10,260 nt of DNA from an uncultured delta proteobacterium (lineage in GTDB: Bacteria > Myxococcota_A > Bradymonadia > REDH01), in NCBI GenBank assembly GCA_903873545.1, contig CAIQPA010000326.1, positions 1 to 10,260 on the forward strand. Reading direction: 5' to 3'. The notes under the pieces were generated by a model, which was not told the DNA's origin, made no database searches, and worked only from the letters and a program-made list of their open reading frames with translations. Both the position numbers and the translations under genes were made by a program. Positions 5,574 to 10,260 of the stretch are shown one piece after another; position 1 is the first letter of the stretch, and each line of letters starts with the position of its first letter.

Positions 5574-7909
5574 GGTTCGGGCGGGGAGTTGGGAGCAGCG
5601 GTCTGCGGCTCCTCATAGCGGAGAATGGTGACGGGCACCGACTTGTAGATGGGGGTTCCGCTGTTGCGGGCCACGCGGTTCATGGGGACGATGGGGTTGA
5701 GCTCGGGGAAGTAGCCGGCGAGGTTGCCGCGGGGCAGGTCGTAGGGGACGAGGGTGAAGCCGTTGGCGGCGAGCCGGCGGCCGTCCCGCTCATGTGCGAC
5801 CGTGACCTTCTGGCCGGGCAGGAGGCCGCGCTCGGCGAGGTCGTCGGCGTTGGCGAAGAGGACCATGCGGCCGCGGGTGACGCCACGGTAGCGGTCGTCG
5901 AGACCGTAGATGGTGGTGTTGAACTGGTCGTGGCTGCGGATGGTCATGAGGAGCAGCTCGCCGGGCCGCTGGTGGTCGGTGGGCAGCGGCAGGCAGCGGA
6001 AGCCGGCCCGCTCGGAGGCGGTGTTCCAGCGGCGCTGGCGGGCTGTGTTGGGGAGGACGAAACCATCTGGCGCGTCGAGCCGGGCGTCGTAGTTCTCGAA
6101 GCCGGGGATGGCCCGCTCGATGAGGCTTCGGATGCGGCGGTAGTCGGAGGCGAGATCGACCCAGGGGAGCGGGTTGTCGCCGAGCGTCGCCTGGGCCATG
6201 CGGGCCACGATCATGGGCTCGGAGAGCAGGTGTGCGGAGGCCGGTTCGAGGTGGCCGTGCGAGGCGTGGACGCAGGACATGGAGTCTTCGACGGAGACGC
6301 GCTGGAGGCCGGCTGTCTGGCGGTCGATCTCGGTGCGGCCGAGGCAGGGCAGGATGAGCTTGTTGCGTCCGCCGATGAGGTGGGAGCGGTTGAGCTTGGT
6401 GGAGATCTGGGCGGTCCAGTTGCAGCGCTGGAGTGCCTCTGCTGCGTAGGCGGTATCGGGCACCGCGGAGAGGAAGTTGCCGCCGAGCGCGACGAAGATG
6501 TCGAGGTCGCCGCGGTGCATGGCGTGGATCGCCTCGACGGCGTCGAAGCCATGCTCGCGCGGGCTGCGGAAGCCGAGCGCGGCATCCATGCGGGCGAGGA
6601 AGGACTCGGAGGGCTTCTCGTCGATGCCCATGGTGCGGTCGCCCTGCACATTGCTGTGGCCGCGGACGGGGCAGAGGCCGGCGCCCTGCTTGCCGAGATG
6701 GCCGCAGAGCAGGGCCAGGTTTACCACCTCCTGGATGAGGTCGGTGGCATGCTCGTGCTGGGTGAGGCCCATGGCCCAGCAGTAGATGGCGCGGGGCGAG
6801 CGGGCGAGGAGCTCGGCGGTCTCGCGCATGGTGGCGCGGCTGATGCCGGAGCGGGCCACGAGCGTCTCGAAGTCGTGGCGGTCGAGGTCTGCGCAGAGGG
6901 CCTCGAAGCCCTCGGTGTGCTGGTCGATGAAGGCGCGATCGATGGCGCCCGGCGTGGTGGCCTCGAGGTCGAGCAGCTCCTTCATGAGGCCCTTCATGAG
7001 GGCGCCGTCGCCGCCGATGCGGACCTGCAGGTAGTGGGTGGCGAGGCGGGTTCCGCCGACGGGGAAGGTCCAGGGCTCTTTGGGGTGGGCGAAGCGCTGC
7101 AGGCCGGGCTCGATGAGCGGGTTGATGGCGATGATGTTGGCGCCGCGGCGCGCTGCCTCCTGGAGGGTGGAGAGCATGCGGGGATGGTTGGTGCCTGGGT
7201 TCTGGCCGATGACGAGGATGGTGTCGGCCTGGTCGAAGTCGGCGAGCGAGACGGTGCCTTTGCCGACGCCGACGGAGTCGCGCATCGCCCAGCCGGAGGA
7301 CTCGTGGCAGAGGTTGGAGCAGTCGGGCAGGTTGTTGGTGCCCAGCGCGCGGACGAAGGCCTGGTAGAGGAAGGCGGCCTCGTTGCTGGCGCGGCCGCTT
7401 GTGTAGAAGGCGGCGCGATGGGGCGATTCGAGCCGGCCGAGCGCGCAGCCGAGCGCGGCGAAGAGCTCCTCCCAGGCGATGGGGCGGTAGTGGGTGTCGC
7501 CGTCGCGGCAGATGAGCGGCTCGGTGATGCGGCCTTGGCGGTTGAGCCAGAAGTCGCTCTCGGCTGCGAGTGATTCGAGGCTGTGTGCGGCGAACCAGGC
7601 AGCATCGAGCCGCTTCGTGGTGGCCTCGTCTGCCACATGCTTTGCGCCGTTCTCGCAGAACTCGGCGAAGGAGCGGTCGTGGCCTTCGGGCCAGGCGCAG
7701 CCGGGGCAGTCGAAGCCCTGCTGCTGGTTCAGCTTTCCGAGCGTGGAGAGGCCCCGCGCGAGGCCGCTCTCGGGCAGTGTGTAGCGGACGGTTGCGGCGA
7801 GCGAGCCGAGGCCGCCCGCGTGTGATGCGCGGCGGCCGACGCGGGGCGAGTCGTCGCGGTCGACGGGGACGAGCGGGTGGCCCGGCGCGGTGTGGGGAGC
7901 TGTCGCCAT
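5570..7909 (-). CDS. FdhF/YdeP-family molybdopterin oxidoreductase (formate dehydrogenase alpha-like)
   Basis: This 779-residue protein belongs to the FdhF/YdeP family of Mo-bisMGD oxidoreductases, a branch related to formate dehydrogenase H but with mostly untested activity. E. coli YdeP, of similar length, is linked to acid resistance. It shows family signatures NQQQGFDCPGCAWPE (61-75) and FCENGAK (84-90), giving cysteines 68, 71 and 85 as possible Fe-S ligands. In TNNLPDCSNLCHESSG (191-206), Cys201-His202 lines up with Sec140-His141 of FdhF, so Cys replaces selenocysteine. The GQNPGTNHPRML segment (235-246) and a C-terminal molybdopterin-dinucleotide-binding domain, ending near NSGTPIYKSVPVTI, complete it. 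No Tat signal is visible, so it is probably cytoplasmic. I chose the ATG at 7909, 4 nt after the fdhD stop; the frame is open further upstream but that part has low-complexity composition and lies over fdhD. There is no Shine-Dalgarno. Formate as substrate is possible, not shown. Confidence 0.93.
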   Translation of the reverse strand: MATAPHTAPGHPLVPVDRDDSPRVGRRASHAGGLGSLAATVRYTLPESGLARGLSTLGKLNQQQGFDCPGCAWPEGHDRSFAEFCENGAKHVADEATTKRLDAAWFAAHSLESLAAESDFWLNRQGRITEPLICRDGDTHYRPIAWEELFAALGCALGRLESPHRAAFYTSGRASNEAAFLYQAFVRALGTNNLPDCSNLCHESSGWAMRDSVGVGKGTVSLADFDQADTILVIGQNPGTNHPRMLSTLQEAARRGANIIAINPLIEPGLQRFAHPKEPWTFPVGGTRLATHYLQVRIGGDGALMKGLMKELLDLEATTPGAIDRAFIDQHTEGFEALCADLDRHDFETLVARSGISRATMRETAELLARSPRAIYCWAMGLTQHEHATDLIQEVVNLALLCGHLGKQGAGLCPVRGHSNVQGDRTMGIDEKPSESFLARMDAALGFRSPREHGFDAVEAIHAMHRGDLDIFVALGGNFLSAVPDTAYAAEALQRCNWTAQISTKLNRSHLIGGRNKLILPCLGRTEIDRQTAGLQRVSVEDSMSCVHASHGHLEPASAHLLSEPMIVARMAQATLGDNPLPWVDLASDYRRIRSLIERAIPGFENYDARLDAPDGFVLPNTARQRRWNTASERAGFRCLPLPTDHQRPGELLLMTIRSHDQFNTTIYGLDDRYRGVTRGRMVLFANADDLAERGLLPGQKVTVAHERDGRRLAANGFTLVPYDLPRGNLAGYFPELNPIVPMNRVARNSGTPIYKSVPVTILRYEEPQTAAPNSPPEP

Positions 7910-7913
7910 GCGG

Positions 7914-8771
7914 TCAGGCGCCGGGTGCGGAGGAGTGGCGCGTGAAGCGCTCCGGGTGGGCATAGACATTGTGGCGGCCGTTGCGAAGAAAGCCGACGAG
8001 CGTGAGGCCTGCGGTCTGTGCGACTTCGATGGCCATGGTGGTGGGCGCGCCGACCGAGACGACCAGCGGAGCGCCTGCGCGGGCGGCCTTGTCGACCATC
8101 TCGAAGCCTGCGCGGCCGGAGAGCCAGAGTGCCTCGCCAGCGAAGGGCAGCGCGCCTGCGCGGAGGGCGCGTCCGATGACCTTGTCGAGGGCGTTGTGGC
8201 GTCCGACATCTTCCGCCAGATCGAGCAGTTCGCCTGCGAGCGAGAAGCGGGCGACGGCGTGGATGCCGCCGGTTGCGTCGAAGGCGCGCTGATGGGCCGC
8301 GACCTTCTCCGACCATGCTGCAAGGTCGGCGTGCGCGGGCCAGTGCTCGGACGTCGCGACGATGGGTTCGGTGCGGCCGATCGCGCCGAGCGTGAGGCGT
8401 CCGCAGAGGCCGCAGGCGGAGCTGGCGACGGTGGCCCGTGCGAGCCGTTCGAGGTCGACCGTCACGCTGTCTGCAAGGCGGATGAGGAGCCTCGAGGCGA
8501 CGGCTGCGTCGGCGGCCGGCAGCAGCGCCTCTTCGGTGATCGCCTCGACCTGGTCTGCGCGCGTGATGACCTGCTCCGCATAGAGCCAGCCGAGTGCGAG
8601 CGCCTCGTCGTCGCCCGGGGTGCGGAGGGTGGTGAGGAGTGGCCGCTCGATGCGTCGGCCGTCGCGCAGGAAGGAGAGGCGGAGCTCGAGCGGCGCCTCG
8701 AGGGCGACCTCGTCGCTGCGGAGCGTGGAGTGGCCCTGCTCCCAGCGGGTGATGGGGAGGCTTCGATGCAT
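7914..8771 (-). CDS. fdhD: FdhD, sulfurtransferase for formate dehydrogenase activation
   Basis: FdhD passes sulfur from a cysteine desulfurase to the Mo-bisMGD cofactor of formate-dehydrogenase-type enzymes, making the active sulfurated form. The 285-residue product has the family length. Visible marks are the N-terminal 'EAPLELRLS' strand (25-33), the sulfur-relay CxxC at Cys120-Cys123 in SSACGLCG, TGGIHAVA (167-174), EDVGRHNALDKVIG (187-200), SGRAGFEMVDKA (218-229) and GAPTTMAIEVA (241-251). The start ATG shares one base with the TGA of the acyl-CoA synthetase gene (8771), and the Mo-oxidoreductase start is 4 nt after its stop. That placement makes the oxidoreductase its likely client, although other FDH enzymes elsewhere in the genome could also use it. 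Confidence 0.96.
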   Translation of the reverse strand: MHRSLPITRWEQGHSTLRSDEVALEAPLELRLSFLRDGRRIERPLLTTLRTPGDDEALALGWLYAEQVITRADQVEAITEEALLPAADAAVASRLLIRLADSVTVDLERLARATVASSACGLCGRLTLGAIGRTEPIVATSEHWPAHADLAAWSEKVAAHQRAFDATGGIHAVARFSLAGELLDLAEDVGRHNALDKVIGRALRAGALPFAGEALWLSGRAGFEMVDKAARAGAPLVVSVGAPTTMAIEVAQTAGLTLVGFLRNGRHNVYAHPERFTRHSSAPGA

Positions 8772-10260
8772 CAGGCCGGGCTGCTCTCAGCGGGCTCGGC
8801 GTAACGCTGCTGCAGCTCCCGCTTGATGATTTTGCCGGTCGGATTGCGCGGGAGCTCGTCGACGATGAACCAGCGGCGTGGCGCCTTGGCGGGGAGCATC
8901 TCGGAGAGGGCCCAGCGGCGGAGCTCGCCGGCTGTGATGGGCTCGCGCAGGACGACGGCGGTTGCGACCGATTCGCCCCACTGTGCGTCGGGCAGGCCGA
9001 AGACCGCTGCGTCGGCAATCGCGGGGTGATGCAACAGCGCCGCCTCGACCTCGGCCGGATAGACGTTGATGCCGCCCGAGATGATGAGCTCGCGCGCTCG
9101 ACCTGCGAGGAAGAGATAGCCCTCGCTGTCGAGGAAGCCGAGGTCTTCGCAGGTGGTCCAGCCGGCCTTCATGATGTCGGAGGTTGCGCCCTCGTCGCCG
9201 AGGTAGCGCTCCATGCGCTGGGCGCTGCGGGTCCAGACAATGCCGACGGTGTTGGCGGGCAGAAGGGTGCCGTCGGCATCGCGGATGGTGATCTCGTGGC
9301 CTCGGATGGCGCGTCCGAGCGTGGCGGGCCGCTTGAGCATCTCGTGGCCGTTGACGCAGGTGACCCAGCCGAGCTCGGTGGCGCCGTAGAAGTCGTTGAG
9401 GATGCCGGCGCCGAGCCGGTGCGCTGCCCGTTCGCGCAGTGGCTGCAGGAAGGGGGCGGCGCCGCAGACGATGGCGCGGAGGTGGGGGAGGGGCTGCCCG
9501 CGCGAGGCGGTGGGCTCGAGGGTGAGCGCCTTGTCGAGCATGTTGGGGACGAGGAAGAGGCTCTCGATGCGCTCGCAGCGGAGGTCGTCGAAGAGGCCGG
9601 CTGCGTCGAAGCGGGGGCGCAAGACGAGCGTGCCTCCGAGCGCGGTGATGAGCCCCGTGAAGGCCTGCGCGGCGCTGTGGTAGAGGCGGCCGACGACCAT
9701 GTGGCGCTCGCCTGCGACGAAGGGGAGCCGCTCGAGGATGGCGGCGAGCTCGGTCATGGTCATGGCCGAGAAGTTGCGCACGGCGCCCTTCGGTCGACCC
9801 GTGGTGCCGGAGGTGTAGACGACCGATTCGCCGTCGTCGCCGGCCTCGAAGTCGCGGCTCTGCGAGGCGCGGAAGAGCTGGTGAAGCGAGGCGATGGAGT
9901 CGCCGTGGGCACCGCTGTCTGCGTCGGCTGTTTCGAGGCCGTCGATGTGGAGGATGGAGACGTTGCGGTCGTCGAAGGCGGCGGTGGCGGCGGTGGCGAC
10001 GGGTAGCGCCTGACTGCTCGCGCAGATGAGGTCTGCGCCGCTGTTGCGGAGCACATGGTCGAGCTCGGCAGGGCGGAGTTCGAAGGAGGCGTGGACGGCG
10101 GCGGCGCCGAGCCGGAGCAGCGCGAACCAGAAGACGAGGTACTCGACCCGGTTCTCCGACATGAGGACGACCCGGCTCCGGGCGGCGATGTCGAAACGGC
10201 TACGGAGGAGCGCGGCGACCCGGTCGATCGCCTCATCCATCTCGGCGTAGGTGAGCATCC
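8771..10260 (-). CDS. Acyl-CoA synthetase / AMP-dependent ligase, N-terminus beyond window
   Basis: ANL-superfamily ligase: it adenylates a carboxylic acid with ATP, then forms a CoA thioester. At least 495 residues are present. Numbered from the Met at 10258, the P-loop-like A3 motif is YTSGTTGRPKGA (148-159), the A5 motif YGATE is at 291-295, the hinge/A8 region contains FLAGRARELIISGGINVYPAEVE (383-405), and the catalytic A10 lysine is Lys476 in PTGKIIKREL. The usual TGD of A7 reads C-E-D (370-372) with the Asp kept. The first visible residues, MLTYAEMDEAIDRVAALL, match the internal 'TYAEL' segment of relatives, so the true start lies about 30-50 residues further, outside the window. It heads, as far as visible, the operon with fdhD, the Mo enzyme and trpS. 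The acyl substrate cannot be told. Confidence 0.92.
   Translation of the reverse strand, partial: MLTYAEMDEAIDRVAALLRSRFDIAARSRVVLMSENRVEYLVFWFALLRLGAAAVHASFELRPAELDHVLRNSGADLICASSQALPVATAATAAFDDRNVSILHIDGLETADADSGAHGDSIASLHQLFRASQSRDFEAGDDGESVVYTSGTTGRPKGAVRNFSAMTMTELAAILERLPFVAGERHMVVGRLYHSAAQAFTGLITALGGTLVLRPRFDAAGLFDDLRCERIESLFLVPNMLDKALTLEPTASRGQPLPHLRAIVCGAAPFLQPLRERAAHRLGAGILNDFYGATELGWVTCVNGHEMLKRPATLGRAIRGHEITIRDADGTLLPANTVGIVWTRSAQRMERYLGDEGATSDIMKAGWTTCEDLGFLDSEGYLFLAGRARELIISGGINVYPAEVEAALLHHPAIADAAVFGLPDAQWGESVATAVVLREPITAGELRRWALSEMLPAKAPRRWFIVDELPRNPTGKIIKRELQQRYAEPAESSPA

Noticed and set aside
4683..5618. 311-residue plus-strand open frame opposite trpS
   Set aside because: Antisense to exact HLGN and KMSKS motifs; low-complexity Glu/Gly/Val product.
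5456..7573. 705-residue plus-strand open frame over trpS and the Mo-oxidoreductase
   Set aside because: It is antisense to two well-recognised enzymes, and its product is a Gly/Glu/Ala/Val-rich low-complexity chain caused by GC-rich antisense codons. No family signature.
7910..8323. 138-codon N-terminal extension of the Mo-oxidoreductase frame
   Set aside because: It overlaps fdhD in another frame and has Ser/Arg/Pro/Ala-rich shadow composition; the ATG at 7909 gives a family-like length.
9026..10006. 326-residue plus-strand open frame opposite the acyl-CoA synthetase
   Set aside because: Antisense shadow with Gly/Ala/Glu/Asp-rich sequence and no motif.
1..10260. Search for tRNA, CRISPR repeats, transposase ends, phage genes or toxin-antitoxin pairs
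   Set aside because: No direct or inverted repeat families, no RNA-gene-like segments and no such protein families were seen by eye.

Overview
This 10.26-kb window is high-GC (roughly two thirds G+C by eye) and almost entirely coding. It comes from a Gram-negative bacterium: there is an exported outer-membrane-barrel-like protein, a BolA/monothiol-glutaredoxin pair and a molybdenum-enzyme operon. The gene set fits Pseudomonadota or former deltaproteobacteria (Myxococcota or Bradymonadota-like lineages). This placement is an inference from gene content and base composition only.

Layout, left to right: (1) the 3' end of an unrecognised plus-strand gene (2-349); (2) a minus-strand pair, an alpha/beta hydrolase followed by an AHSA1/SRPBCC-fold protein (1753 to 333), coupled by an ATGA overlap; (3) after a 73-bp divergent gap, a plus-strand bolA-grxD pair (1827-2482) for Fe-S/iron homeostasis; (4) a minus-strand secreted beta-barrel-like protein (3352-2483) with a TTG start; (5) after a 92-bp divergent gap, a plus-strand divergent member of the tryptophan 2,3-dioxygenase superfamily (3445-4614); (6) a tightly packed minus-strand operon, transcribed from the right edge leftwards: acyl-CoA synthetase (AMP-binding, N-terminus outside the window), fdhD, an FdhF/YdeP-type molybdopterin oxidoreductase, and trpS. 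Its three internal junctions are a 1-bp overlap, a 4-bp gap and a 4-bp overlap.

FdhD is the sulfurtransferase that activates formate-dehydrogenase-type Mo-bisMGD enzymes, so fdhD plus the FdhF/YdeP oxidoreductase is a functional pair. The position of trpS at the end of that operon is unusual. Its stop codon is interleaved with that of the convergent dioxygenase-like gene in one CTAG, so two tryptophan-related genes meet tail to tail.

No RNA genes, CRISPR arrays, insertion sequences or phage genes were seen. The points most worth following up are the divergent dioxygenase-like protein with a modified substrate loop, the coupling of trpS to a Mo-enzyme operon, the absence of space for terminators at all three convergent junctions, and a strand-dependent difference in codon ending and Shine-Dalgarno use. 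I did not find a clearly new defence or mobile system.
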